Part shown: piece by piece, positions 16,110 to 24,734 of the stretch
Layout of the letters: each line of letters begins with the position of its first letter
Numbering within the stretch: position 1 is the stretch's first letter
Source: SCUD01 sp036824505
GTDB lineage: Bacteria > Pseudomonadota > Gammaproteobacteria > Steroidobacterales > Steroidobacteraceae
Direction: 5' to 3'
Length of the DNA stretch: 64,000 nt
Assembly: GCA_036824505.1 (NCBI GenBank)
Contig: DAITAA010000012.1
Span: 1 to 64,000 of the forward strand
Notes under the pieces: model-generated
What the model was told of the DNA's origin: nothing
Databases searched by the model: none
Seen by the model: the letters and a program-made list of their open reading frames with translations, nothing else
Translations under genes and position numbers: made by a program

Positions 16110-17597
16110 GTGAGCACAGTCAAGACGCTTGGCCTGCTGGGAACCGGCGTGATCGGAGCGGGCTGGGCTGCGCGGGCACTGCATTTCGGCGTCAACGTGA
16201 TTGCCGTGGACACCAGGCCTGAGATGGAGGCCAGCCTGCGCTCCGCAATCGGAAATGCGGAGCCGGCCCTGGCGCGTCTGATTACTGCACCACTGCCGCC
16301 CAAAGGTGAATTGTCATTTACGAACGACGCCATGCAAATGGCGCGCGCCGCGGATTTTGTTCAGGAAAACATCCCCGAGCAGCTCGATCTCAAGCAGCGG
16401 GTCCTCGGTGACATCAGCCGGCATACGCGCCCTGGCGTCATCATTGCCTCCAGCACCTCGGGGCTGATGCCGAGCGATCTGCAGCGTTCAATGCAGTCGC
16501 CGGAAAGATTCTGCGTCGCCCACCCGTTCAATCCTGTCTATCTGCTGCCGTTGGTCGAGATCGTGGGCGGCGAGCGGACGGCGGCCGCCACACTCGACTC
16601 TGCGAGCGACTTCTTCCGGTTCATCGGCATGCATCCGCTGCGGGTGCGCAAGGAAGTCCCGGGACACCTGACCGACCGGCTGCAGGAAGCGCTGTGGCGC
16701 GAAATCCTGCACATGGTCAACGATGGCGTCGCAACGACCGGCGAACTGGACGAGTCCATTATCTTTGGCCCTGGCCTGCGCTGGGCCGGCATGGGGACGA
16801 ATCTGATCTATCACCTCGCTGGTGGCGAATCCGGCATGCGTCACATGCTGGAGCAATTCGGACCCTGCCTGAAATGGCCCTGGACCAGACTCGAGGCGCC
16901 CGAATTGACCGAGAAACTGATCGACCGCATGGTCGAGGGCACTCAGGTGCAGGCTGCAGGCCGGTCGATCCGCGAACTTGAGCGGTTGCGTGATGATTAC
17001 CTGGTCGCGATCCAACAGGTGTTGCGTCAATATGATGTCGGTGCGGGCTCGACACTACGATTGGTCGAGGAACGGCTTTTTGGGGAGGCGTCGAGGGCGG
17101 CACAACAGATTGCGCAAGATCAGCCTGGTCCGACGCTGGTTCTGACGATGCAGGTACGCCCGGAGTGGATTGACTACAACGGTCACATGACCGAGTCCCG
17201 CTATCTGGAAGTGTTTGGTGACGCATCCGACGCCTTGTTCGTGCGTCTTGGCGCCGATGCCGCCTATCGAGCGACCGGCCGCTCGTTCTTCACCGTCGAA
17301 ACGCACCTGACACATCAACTGGAAATGTGTGTCAATGAGTCGCTCTATGTGACCACGCAGATATTGGCATTCGATGCCAGGCGCCTGCACATCTTTCATC
17401 GCATGCATCGCGGGCATGACGCCGCATTGGTGGCCACCGCCGAGCACATGCAGCTGCACGTCGATACCAACACGAAGCGTACAGTGCCCATCGGTCCCGA
17501 AGTACGAGAACAACTTGAACGCCTCGCGGCAGCGCATGCGACACTGTCGGCCCCACGTGAGCGCGGTCGTTCGATCGGTCTGGAACGGGACCGCTGA
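16110..17597 (+). CDS. lcdH: L-carnitine dehydrogenase fused to a hotdog thioesterase
   Basis: 495 residues from GTG 16110, which has CAGAGG nine bases upstream; ATG 16077 lacks a ribosome site. Residues 1-320 are a 3-hydroxyacyl-CoA-dehydrogenase-fold enzyme: NAD motif GTGVIGAGW (11-19), His138 in VAHPFNPVYLLPLVE. Residues 345-485 are a 4HBT hotdog domain with WIDYNGHM (353-360). In Pseudomonas these are two genes (cdhA, cdhB); the fused form is known in other bacteria. Predicted roles: oxidation of carnitine to 3-dehydrocarnitine, and hydrolysis of betainyl-CoA to glycine betaine. First gene of a three-gene operon with the regulator and an acyl-CoA dehydrogenase. Confidence 0.88.
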   Translation: MSTVKTLGLLGTGVIGAGWAARALHFGVNVIAVDTRPEMEASLRSAIGNAEPALARLITAPLPPKGELSFTNDAMQMARAADFVQENIPEQLDLKQRVLGDISRHTRPGVIIASSTSGLMPSDLQRSMQSPERFCVAHPFNPVYLLPLVEIVGGERTAAATLDSASDFFRFIGMHPLRVRKEVPGHLTDRLQEALWREILHMVNDGVATTGELDESIIFGPGLRWAGMGTNLIYHLAGGESGMRHMLEQFGPCLKWPWTRLEAPELTEKLIDRMVEGTQVQAAGRSIRELERLRDDYLVAIQQVLRQYDVGAGSTLRLVEERLFGEASRAAQQIAQDQPGPTLVLTMQVRPEWIDYNGHMTESRYLEVFGDASDALFVRLGADAAYRATGRSFFTVETHLTHQLEMCVNESLYVTTQILAFDARRLHIFHRMHRGHDAALVATAEHMQLHVDTNTKRTVPIGPEVREQLERLAAAHATLSAPRERGRSIGLERDR

Positions 17598-17600
17598 GTC

Positions 17601-18242
17601 ATGCCGAAGCTGGTCGATCACGACCAACGTCGCGAGCAAATTGCCCAGGCCGTATGTCAGGTCGTAGCCAGGCATGGATTCGAACAGGCAACTGTCGCGC
17701 GAATTGCAGATTCCGTGGGATTCACCACCGGCATGGTGGCTCACTATTTCAAGTCCAAGAACGAAATGATGCTGGCCGCCCTTCGTCTGATTCTGGAGCG
17801 CATGGAGCAGCGTCTGCTCCGGCGCGACCAGCAAAGCGGCGATCTGCTGGAGGTGCTCAGCGAATCGTTGCCTCTCGACCGGCTGCGCCGCGACGAATGT
17901 GCGTTCTGGACCGCGTTCTGGGGCATGGTTCCGACCAGTCGAAGCGCGCGGCGTCTGAATGCCGGCGTGCACCGGGAATATATGAGCCTCTTCGAGCGCT
18001 GCATCGCCACGCATTGGCAGGAATGGCAGCGATGGCCAGGCACCGTGCGCAGGAGGGTTCTTGGTTCGATCATGACGTTTATCAATGGCCTGACAGCAAG
18101 TGCCGTAACCAGCCCGGCCGACTGGCCAGCCGCGCGGCAGCTTGAGCAACTCGATTTACAGCTGCGCCTTCTCCACAACTGGGCCAACAGCGTCCCGATC
18201 AAGGCGCGGAAACCCCGCAGCGCGCGCAGCGGCGCCTGCTAG
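17601..18242 (+). CDS. TetR family (BetI-like) transcriptional regulator
   Basis: 213 residues. The N-terminal helix-turn-helix (ATVARIADSVGFTTGMVAHYFKSK) and the FWGMVPTSRSARRLN region of the ligand domain are typical of BetI-type TetR regulators, which respond to choline-type or acyl-CoA ligands. It starts three bases after the dehydrogenase fusion and is followed 14 bases later by the acyl-CoA dehydrogenase, so it would be autoregulated. Candidate operators are at 16034-16054 and 23197-23217. Confidence 0.88.
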   Translation: MPKLVDHDQRREQIAQAVCQVVARHGFEQATVARIADSVGFTTGMVAHYFKSKNEMMLAALRLILERMEQRLLRRDQQSGDLLEVLSESLPLDRLRRDECAFWTAFWGMVPTSRSARRLNAGVHREYMSLFERCIATHWQEWQRWPGTVRRRVLGSIMTFINGLTASAVTSPADWPAARQLEQLDLQLRLLHNWANSVPIKARKPRSARSGAC

Positions 18243-18256
18243 CAGAGGGAAAGACC

Positions 18257-19420
18257 ATGGATTTCTTGCTATCGGACGAGCAGCAGCTGATCGTGCAATC
18301 GACGAGACGATTCGTCGAACAGGAACTCTATCCGCATGAACAGGAAATCGAGAGTACCGGCGTCCTGCGCGACAGCTTGCGCCGCGAACTGAAGGCCAAG
18401 GCCATAGCGGCGGGATTGTACGCCGCGAACATGCCGGCGGAACTGGGCGGCGCCGGTCTCGATACGGTCAGCTGGGTTCTTTACGAAAAAGAACTCGGTC
18501 GCGCCAATTACGCGCTGCATTACACTTGCGTCGTCCGCCCGTCCAATATCCTGCTTGCCTGTGTCGGCGAGCAGCGCGAACGTTACCTGTTGCCCGCCGT
18601 GCGCGGCGAGAAGATGGACTGCCTGGCATTGACTGAGCCAGGCGCGGGTTCGGACCTGCGTGCCATCAAGACCAGTGCGGTGCAGAGCGGCGACAGCTTC
18701 GTCATCAACGGCACCAAGCATTTCATCAGTCATGCCGATCATGCCGATTTTGTCATCGTATTCGCCGCCACCGGTACCGAGCCGAGCCCGAGAGGACCGC
18801 GCGCGCGATTGACCGCCTTTCTGGTCGACAAAGGCCACGCTGGATTTACGGTGCGCGAGGGCTATCGCAGCGTTTCACACCGCGGCTATAACAACAGCAT
18901 TCTGGAGTTCGACAATTGCCGCGTGCCGACCTCTGCGATACTCGGCGAACTGCACCAGGGTCTGGAAGTGGCCAATACCTGGCTTGGTGCCACAAGACTC
19001 CAAGTCGCGGCTACCTGCCTGGGCCGTGCCGAACGGGCCCTGGATCTTGCCAAGTCCTGGTCGGTCGAACGTGTCCAGTTCGGACAGCAGATCGGCAAGT
19101 TCCAGGGTGTCAGTTTCAAGCTCGCGGACATGGCCATGGAATTGCGGGCAGCAGAGCTGATGGTGCTGGAAGCGGCCTGGAAGCACGATCAGAAGATTGC
19201 CACGGATCTCGACATGGCGATGGCCAAGCTGAAAGCGACCGAGATGTTAGCCATGGTCGCGGACCAGGCCCTGCAGATACATGGCGGCATGGGGCTGATG
19301 TCGGACCTGCCGCTCGAACGAATCTGGCGCGATGCACGCATCGAGCGAATCTGGGAAGGCACCAGCGAGATGCAGCGGCACATCATTTCCCGCGCATTGC
19401 TGCGGCCACTTGGCGGCTGA
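18257..19420 (+). CDS. acyl-CoA dehydrogenase, predicted gamma-butyrobetainyl-CoA dehydrogenase
   Basis: 387 residues of the three-domain acyl-CoA dehydrogenase fold. Motifs: LTEPGAGSDLRAIKT for FAD/substrate binding, QIHGGMGLMSDLPLERIWRDARI, and IWEGTSEMQ with the catalytic-base Glu. Next to a CaiD-like hydratase and carnitine dehydrogenase, the best guess is interconversion of gamma-butyrobetainyl-CoA and crotonobetainyl-CoA (CaiA-like reaction run oxidatively). A ribosome site AGAGGGAAAG precedes the ATG. It converges with the hydratase gene, 27 bases away. Confidence 0.85.
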   Translation: MDFLLSDEQQLIVQSTRRFVEQELYPHEQEIESTGVLRDSLRRELKAKAIAAGLYAANMPAELGGAGLDTVSWVLYEKELGRANYALHYTCVVRPSNILLACVGEQRERYLLPAVRGEKMDCLALTEPGAGSDLRAIKTSAVQSGDSFVINGTKHFISHADHADFVIVFAATGTEPSPRGPRARLTAFLVDKGHAGFTVREGYRSVSHRGYNNSILEFDNCRVPTSAILGELHQGLEVANTWLGATRLQVAATCLGRAERALDLAKSWSVERVQFGQQIGKFQGVSFKLADMAMELRAAELMVLEAAWKHDQKIATDLDMAMAKLKATEMLAMVADQALQIHGGMGLMSDLPLERIWRDARIERIWEGTSEMQRHIISRALLRPLGG

Positions 19421-19447
19421 AGCTGACGATCGCCCTGCCGGTCGGCC

Positions 19448-20224
19448 CTATCGACCTGTCCAGCGCGGCTTGCGTTTCTCGGTGAATGCCAGGGCGCCTT
19501 CCTTCAGATCCTCGGAGTGCACCACTTTCTGCACCAGGTCGAGCGAATCGTGCAGCGCAAAGGCTTCGTGTTCCGAAACCATTTCCGTATGGCGCAGCAG
19601 CTGCTTGATGGCCGGGAACAGTAGCGGCGGCCCCGCGGCCAGTTGCTGCGCAATTTCGCGCGCCTTGGCCAGTGCCTGCCCCTTGGGCACCACATGATTC
19701 GCAAGTCCCCAGTGCATCGCCTCCTTGGCATCCATCCAGCGGCCGGTCAGCAGCATCTCCAGCGCGACATGATAGGGAATGCGCCGGCGCAACTTGATCG
19801 AACCCGCATCCGCCAGCACGCCGACATTGATCTCGGGCAAGGAGAATTTCGCGTGCTCTTCCATCACGATGAGATCCGTGCCCAGCACGATTTCAAAACC
19901 ACCGCCACAGGCGATGCCGTTGACCGCCGCGATCACCGGCTTGTTGAGATTTTTCGGGTGATTCAGCCCGCCAAATCCGCCCGCACCCCAGTCCTCATCG
20001 GAATCCTCGCCGGCTGCAGCAGCCTTCAGATCCCAGCCCGGGGAAAAGAAGCGCTCACCGGCACCGGTGACAATTGCGACACGCATGTCACGGTCATCGC
20101 GAAACGCCTCAAAGGCCGCGTTCAGCGCGAGACTTGCCTTCCGATCGATCGCGTTGGCATTTGGCCGGTCAATGGTGACCTCGAAGATCGGCCCATTGCG
20201 AGATATCCTGATCCCATCATTCAT
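19448..20224 (-). CDS. caiD: crotonobetainyl-CoA hydratase (CaiD-like)
   Basis: 258 residues of the crotonase family, closely following the E. coli CaiD pattern from memory: RPNANAIDRKASLAL, ITGAGERFFSPGWDLKAAA-type oxyanion region, VNGIACGGGFEIVLGTD with the Glu, and the ending VHSEDLKEGALAFTEKRKP. Predicted to hydrate crotonobetainyl-CoA to carnityl-CoA. Last gene of the leftward three-gene arm; its start overlaps the end of the acyl-CoA synthetase gene by 8 bases. Confidence 0.87.
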   Translation of the reverse strand: MNDGIRISRNGPIFEVTIDRPNANAIDRKASLALNAAFEAFRDDRDMRVAIVTGAGERFFSPGWDLKAAAAGEDSDEDWGAGGFGGLNHPKNLNKPVIAAVNGIACGGGFEIVLGTDLIVMEEHAKFSLPEINVGVLADAGSIKLRRRIPYHVALEMLLTGRWMDAKEAMHWGLANHVVPKGQALAKAREIAQQLAAGPPLLFPAIKQLLRHTEMVSEHEAFALHDSLDLVQKVVHSEDLKEGALAFTEKRKPRWTGR

Positions 20225-22280
20225 GTTGCGAATTCTCCTGAATTCTGATCAGCGCATCGACCGCGATGACGCCCAGACCCTGCGGCCGGACAATCAGCGG
20301 ATTGACATCCATCTCCACCAGGGTCTCGCAGTGGTCGGCAGCGTAGCGCCCAATCGCCATCACCGCATCAATCAGTGACTCGATATCGCCGGCAGGCTTG
20401 CCGCGAAAGCCTGCCAACAGGGGTGCAATTTTCAGTCCCTGCAGGGCGGCTGCGACCGAGCGACGGGTCCACGGCGGCAGCAGGCTGGCCCGGTCCTGCC
20501 AGAGCTCCGTGTGCGTGCCGCCGGCGGCGAGCACCAGAACCTGCCCAAACTGCGCGTCGACGACCAGACCAACCAGGACTTCGGCCACGCCGTCCGTAAC
20601 CATGTTTTCAACCAGCAACTGCGGGGACAGTGCCGACATCTGTGCAGCGGCTAGACTTGCCTCGGCCGTTGATCTGACATTGAGCGCGACCCCGCCGCGA
20701 TCGGATTTGTGCGCAATCCCTGTGCCGGTCGCTTTGATCACCACTGGAAACCCGAGCTCGGTGGCAGCCGCCGCCACATCGGCGCAGGCGACGATGCGAC
20801 TACGCGGCACCGGAACTTCATAACGGGCCAAGGCCGCTTTGGCGGCGTGCTCCCCGATGAACAAGGTCGCACGGCGCGCGGTTTGCGGCAGCCGGGGGAC
20901 CGGAAATTCCTGCAGCCGCTCGGCAGCGCCCATCGCGCTCGCCTGATCGAGAGCCTCCAGCCCTTCACGGAGGCCTTGCAGCGGTACCACGCCGCGAGCC
21001 AGGCAACCCTCCCGGATCGACGCGTTCAATGTTTCAGGCAGCGATGCCAGCACGACCGCGCGCGGCCTGGCGCCGCCGGCAGCCCCGACAAACTGATTGA
21101 TCACGGGCGTGTACGCAGACAGATCGCAACGCGTCTCGGGCGGGCAATCGAGCATGAATGCGACTGCATCGACGTTCTCGCTCAGGACGGCGTCGAAGAC
21201 CTTGCGCAGCGCCGCGTGTTCAAACCAGAGATAGGTATGGATATCGAACGGATTGGCGATGCTGACGCGGTTCGACAACAGGCCACGCAGCAGCTCGACC
21301 TTGTCGGGCGAAAAGGCCGGGAATTCGAGCTGCAGCTGCCTTGACAGGTCCGAAGTCATGGCCATGTCGCCGCCGGACGTTCCCAGAAAGATGACGCGCC
21401 GGCCTGCGAGTGGCCCGCCGGCGTGCAGCAGTTTCAGGGTCTCACACAATGCCCCCAGCGTTTCGCAACGCGCAATGCCTGCCTGCCGGCAGAAGGCATC
21501 GAAAACGGCATCGCTACCCGTCAGGGCACCGGTGTGGCTGCGCGCGGTTCGAGCCGCCGCCAACGTGCGCCCGGACTTGATCAATGCCAATGGCTTGCCG
21601 CAGGTGCGCGCCTTGTGGGCGGCGCGCGCAAACCCGGCTCCGTCCTGTACACCCTCGAGATAGAGTCCGATGGCAGTCACACGCGCGTCATCGCACAGTT
21701 CGGTGATCAGGTCGGCCGCCGTCAGCCGGGTCTGATTGCCGATGGTGATGACATAGCCCAGTGGCAGTGACCGGTCGCTGAACATCAGGGTGAGCGCAAT
21801 CGTTCCGCTCTGACAGATCAATGCCACGCCGTGCTCTGGCGACTTGCCGACGACCTGATCAGGCCACAGAGCCACATGATCAAAGAAATTGACCATGCCG
21901 TAACAGTTGGGGCCGAGAAACGGCATCGCGCCTGCGCTGCGACGCAACTCCTCGGTCAATTCACTTGCGGCTGCGGTATCCATTTCGGCAAAACCGGAAC
22001 TGAAGCAGACAAAACCGCCGGCCCCGCGCCTGGCCAGCGCCGCAGCGACTTTCGGTACTTGATGGTTCGGCACGGCCACAAAAGCGGAATCCGGCGATTC
22101 CGGCAGATCATCAATGCTGCGGAAGTATTGAACATCCGATGTGGACGCGCGGCTGGGATGGACGCGCCACAGCTTGCCTTGATACCCCACTGCAAGGGAC
22201 GCCCTGGCAACCGCTTCCGTCCAGCCGTGCTCGCCAATCAGGGCAACGCTGCGCGGCGCGAGCATGCGGCGCAAAGCCAT
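20217..22280 (-). CDS. ADP-forming acyl-CoA synthetase, predicted betaine-CoA ligase
   Basis: 687 residues with an N-terminal CoA-binding Rossmann domain (LAPRSVALIGEHGW), two succinyl-CoA-synthetase-like domains (LGPNCYGMVNFFD; ARSHTGALTGSDAVFDAF) and a C-terminal ATP-grasp domain (FPVVIKATGTGIAHKSDRGGVALNV). This is the single-chain NDP-forming acetate-CoA ligase family, not the AMP-forming CaiC type. In this operon it should make the CoA thioester of gamma-butyrobetaine, crotonobetaine or carnitine (inference). It nearly abuts the BKACE gene upstream (one base between) and overlaps caiD downstream. Confidence 0.85.
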   Translation of the reverse strand: MALRRMLAPRSVALIGEHGWTEAVARASLAVGYQGKLWRVHPSRASTSDVQYFRSIDDLPESPDSAFVAVPNHQVPKVAAALARRGAGGFVCFSSGFAEMDTAAASELTEELRRSAGAMPFLGPNCYGMVNFFDHVALWPDQVVGKSPEHGVALICQSGTIALTLMFSDRSLPLGYVITIGNQTRLTAADLITELCDDARVTAIGLYLEGVQDGAGFARAAHKARTCGKPLALIKSGRTLAAARTARSHTGALTGSDAVFDAFCRQAGIARCETLGALCETLKLLHAGGPLAGRRVIFLGTSGGDMAMTSDLSRQLQLEFPAFSPDKVELLRGLLSNRVSIANPFDIHTYLWFEHAALRKVFDAVLSENVDAVAFMLDCPPETRCDLSAYTPVINQFVGAAGGARPRAVVLASLPETLNASIREGCLARGVVPLQGLREGLEALDQASAMGAAERLQEFPVPRLPQTARRATLFIGEHAAKAALARYEVPVPRSRIVACADVAAAATELGFPVVIKATGTGIAHKSDRGGVALNVRSTAEASLAAAQMSALSPQLLVENMVTDGVAEVLVGLVVDAQFGQVLVLAAGGTHTELWQDRASLLPPWTRRSVAAALQGLKIAPLLAGFRGKPAGDIESLIDAVMAIGRYAADHCETLVEMDVNPLIVRPQGLGVIAVDALIRIQENSQHE

Positions 22281-22281
22281 G

Positions 22282-23181
22282 CTAGCGAAGCCGTAACCGT
22301 TCGCGTGTTTCGGTTGCAGTCAAAATACGCGCACCCATGGCCTCGACGATGGTGCGCGCCTTGGCAACCAATTGCGCGTTGCTCGCATAGACGCCCTTGC
22401 TGAGATACAAATTGTCCTCGAGACCCACCCGCACATTGCCCCCCAGCAACACGGACTGTGCGACCCATGCCATTTCCATGCGGCTGATGGCAAAACTGGT
22501 CCAGATGCAGTCCTCAGGCAGCGAATTCACCATGGCCAGCAAATGCCCGACATCCGCCGGAACCCCGTAGGGGATGCCGCAGCACAACTGCGCCAGGATC
22601 GGGGTATCCAGCAGCCCTTCCTTGATCAGCTGCTTTGCGAACCAGAGATTTCCGGTATCGAAGATTTCGAGTTCAAGCTTCACGCCCAGATCCCGCGCAA
22701 TCTGCGCGCCCTTGCGCAAGTAGTTGGGCGTCGACACGTAGGCGCGGTTGCCATCGCCGAAATTGAGGCTGCCGCAATCAAGCGTGGCGATGTCGGGCCG
22801 ATAAAGCCCTTCGTGGCACAAGTCGATAACATGTTTCATGCGTTCTTCCTGTGTCACGAAGTCGCTGCCCGGCGCGGGCGTATCTGCCAGCCCGTTTTCG
22901 CCCACGACGATGTAGCCGCCCATGCCGCAGGTCAGGTTCACGATGACGTCGGTCCTGCTGTCGCGGATTATTTTTACGACCTCGCGGTAGTGACGGGTTT
23001 CCATGCTGAAGGCGCCCGTGTCGGGATCGCGCACGTGAATGTGAACGATTGCGGCGCCGGCCTCTGCGGCCGTGATTGCCGCAGCGGCGATTTGCTGCGG
23101 CGTCACCGCGCAGTGAGGGCTCCTGGTAACCTTGGTGTCATCGCCTGTGACGGCACAGGTGATGAATACTTCCGGGTTCAT
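22282..23181 (-). CDS. cdhC: 3-dehydrocarnitine cleavage enzyme (BKACE family)
   Basis: 299 residues of the beta-keto acid cleavage enzyme family (DUF849). The zinc ligands His47 and His49 lie in IVHIHVRDP, and GGNVRVGLEDNLYLSKG is the conserved C-terminal block. In carnitine degradation this enzyme condenses 3-dehydrocarnitine with acetyl-CoA to give betainyl-CoA and acetoacetate, which fits the dehydrogenase-thioesterase fusion nearby. ATG 23181 has GAGGAGCC upstream. First gene of the leftward arm; divergent from the NCS1 permease across an AT-rich site. Confidence 0.9.
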   Translation of the reverse strand: MNPEVFITCAVTGDDTKVTRSPHCAVTPQQIAAAAITAAEAGAAIVHIHVRDPDTGAFSMETRHYREVVKIIRDSRTDVIVNLTCGMGGYIVVGENGLADTPAPGSDFVTQEERMKHVIDLCHEGLYRPDIATLDCGSLNFGDGNRAYVSTPNYLRKGAQIARDLGVKLELEIFDTGNLWFAKQLIKEGLLDTPILAQLCCGIPYGVPADVGHLLAMVNSLPEDCIWTSFAISRMEMAWVAQSVLLGGNVRVGLEDNLYLSKGVYASNAQLVAKARTIVEAMGARILTATETRERLRLR

Positions 23182-23196
23182 GCTGGCTCCTCGTTA

Positions 23197-23217
23197 TATA
23201 TAACGACTATGATAATA
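23197..23217. promoter_or_regulatory. putative operator between BKACE and NCS1 permease genes
   Basis: TATATA-N9-ATAATA, 16 bases upstream of the BKACE start and 53 bases upstream of the permease. The right arm and the nine-base spacing equal the site at 16034-16054, which lies before the other operon of the same island. Its position would let one regulator control both divergent transcripts. Confidence 0.42.
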
Positions 23218-23270
23218 CTGCCACCGCAACTGGAAGGCGACCGGCGCCGCGGCGGCTGCCGGGGGACCTG

Positions 23271-24677
23271 ATGCTGGAACTGCTGGAAAAGCGCTCGATC
23301 GATTACGTGCCGCTGGCGGAGCGACGCGGCAAGGTCTGGCACCTCTGGCCCGTCTGGTTCAGTGGTGATGCACATCTGGCGACGCTGGCAGTGGGTGTCC
23401 TTGGAATCGCGCTCGGCGGCAATCTGTTGTGGACCACCCTCGCGGTCCTGGGCGGCTGCGCATTGGGCACCTTCTTCATGGCATTCCACGCCACTCAGGG
23501 TCCGCAACTGGGACTGCCGCAACTGATTCAGTCGCGACCCCAGTTCGGCTATATGGGCGCGCTGCTGGTTTGGGTCGTCGCACTGATCGCCTATATCGGC
23601 TACAACGCGTTCAACGAGGTGCTGGTCGCCCAGACCGTGCGGCGGCTGACCGGCCTGGGGGCGAATCTGGACCCGCTCATCATGGTGGTTTTCACGGTGC
23701 TCGCGACCGTGATCGCAGCAGTCGGCTACGACTGGATACACAAGACCCAGCGCTGGGTCGCATACACCATGATTACGGCGCTGCTGATATTTTCGGTTGC
23801 GGCGCTGTCCAGGATCGAATTGCCGGCGAGCCACTGGGATCCAGGCGGATTCAACCGAACCGCCTTTCTGGTGCAGTTCTTCGCGGCTGCGGCTTACCAG
23901 CTGAGCTGGTCAATCTATGTTTCCGACTATTCGCGCTACCTCCCGCGCGAGGTCTCGGTGCGCGAGTCGTTCTGGTGGACCTATCTGGGGGCCTTCGTCG
24001 GCGGTGCGTGGATGATGCTGCTTGGCAGTCTCGGGGCCGCGCTCTATCCGCAAGCTGAAGTTGCAGCGGCCATGCAGTACGCCGCCGATGCGGCGCTGCC
24101 AGGACTTGGTCTGCCGTTGCTGTATGCGGCCCTGCTGGGCCTGGTCACGATCACCAGCCTGAACTCCTATGGCGCATCGCTGGCGCTCATGTCGGTCGCG
24201 GATTCGGTTCATCCGGCGCCCGCCTCGACCGGCAAGCGACTGGTCTGCCTTGCCATCGTCACCAGCGCGGCGCTGGGCCTGGGCCTGCTGGCATCTGCGG
24301 ATTTCGTGCACCGCTTCGGCGACCTGCTGGTGCTGCTGCTCTACCTGATGACGCCCTGGACGGCAATCAACCTGATCGACTTCTACGTCGTTCGCAAGGG
24401 ACACTATTCCATTCGCGAGATCTTCAATCCGCGCGGCATGTATGGCCGCTGGAATTGGCGTGGCATCACGACCTACCTGGTCGGTTTCATCGTCATGATT
24501 CCGTTCTTCGGTTCCGGCATGTATCGCGGCCCGATCGCCCAGGCATTGGGCGGTGCGGATATTGCAATGCTGGTGGGCTTGCCGGTGGCGTCGCTGCTCT
24601 ACTGGGCGCTGTGCCGCAACCTCGATCTGGCGCGCGAACGGCGCCTCGTCGAGATCGCCGACCAGGGGCTCGACTAG
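23271..24677 (+). CDS. NCS1 family permease, candidate carnitine/betaine importer
   Basis: 468 residues with about twelve hydrophobic segments. The opening KVWHLWPVWFSGDAHLATLAVG and the internal LSWSIYVSDYSRYLP and LMTPWTAINLIDFYVVRKG blocks are typical of NCS1 (nucleobase-cation-symport-1) transporters of the cytosine/purine/allantoin kind. Known members carry nucleobases, allantoin or hydantoins. Here it is divergent from the dehydrocarnitine-cleavage gene and shares its putative operator; no other transporter is in the island. Transport of a trimethylammonium compound is therefore inferred from context only. ATG 23271 follows GGGGGACC. Confidence 0.83.
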   Translation: MLELLEKRSIDYVPLAERRGKVWHLWPVWFSGDAHLATLAVGVLGIALGGNLLWTTLAVLGGCALGTFFMAFHATQGPQLGLPQLIQSRPQFGYMGALLVWVVALIAYIGYNAFNEVLVAQTVRRLTGLGANLDPLIMVVFTVLATVIAAVGYDWIHKTQRWVAYTMITALLIFSVAALSRIELPASHWDPGGFNRTAFLVQFFAAAAYQLSWSIYVSDYSRYLPREVSVRESFWWTYLGAFVGGAWMMLLGSLGAALYPQAEVAAAMQYAADAALPGLGLPLLYAALLGLVTITSLNSYGASLALMSVADSVHPAPASTGKRLVCLAIVTSAALGLGLLASADFVHRFGDLLVLLLYLMTPWTAINLIDFYVVRKGHYSIREIFNPRGMYGRWNWRGITTYLVGFIVMIPFFGSGMYRGPIAQALGGADIAMLVGLPVASLLYWALCRNLDLARERRLVEIADQGLD

Positions 24678-24734
24678 CGCCTCGGCCCGCCGCCGGGGTG
24701 CATGCCACGGCACCAACTGCGGCCGCAACGGCTG

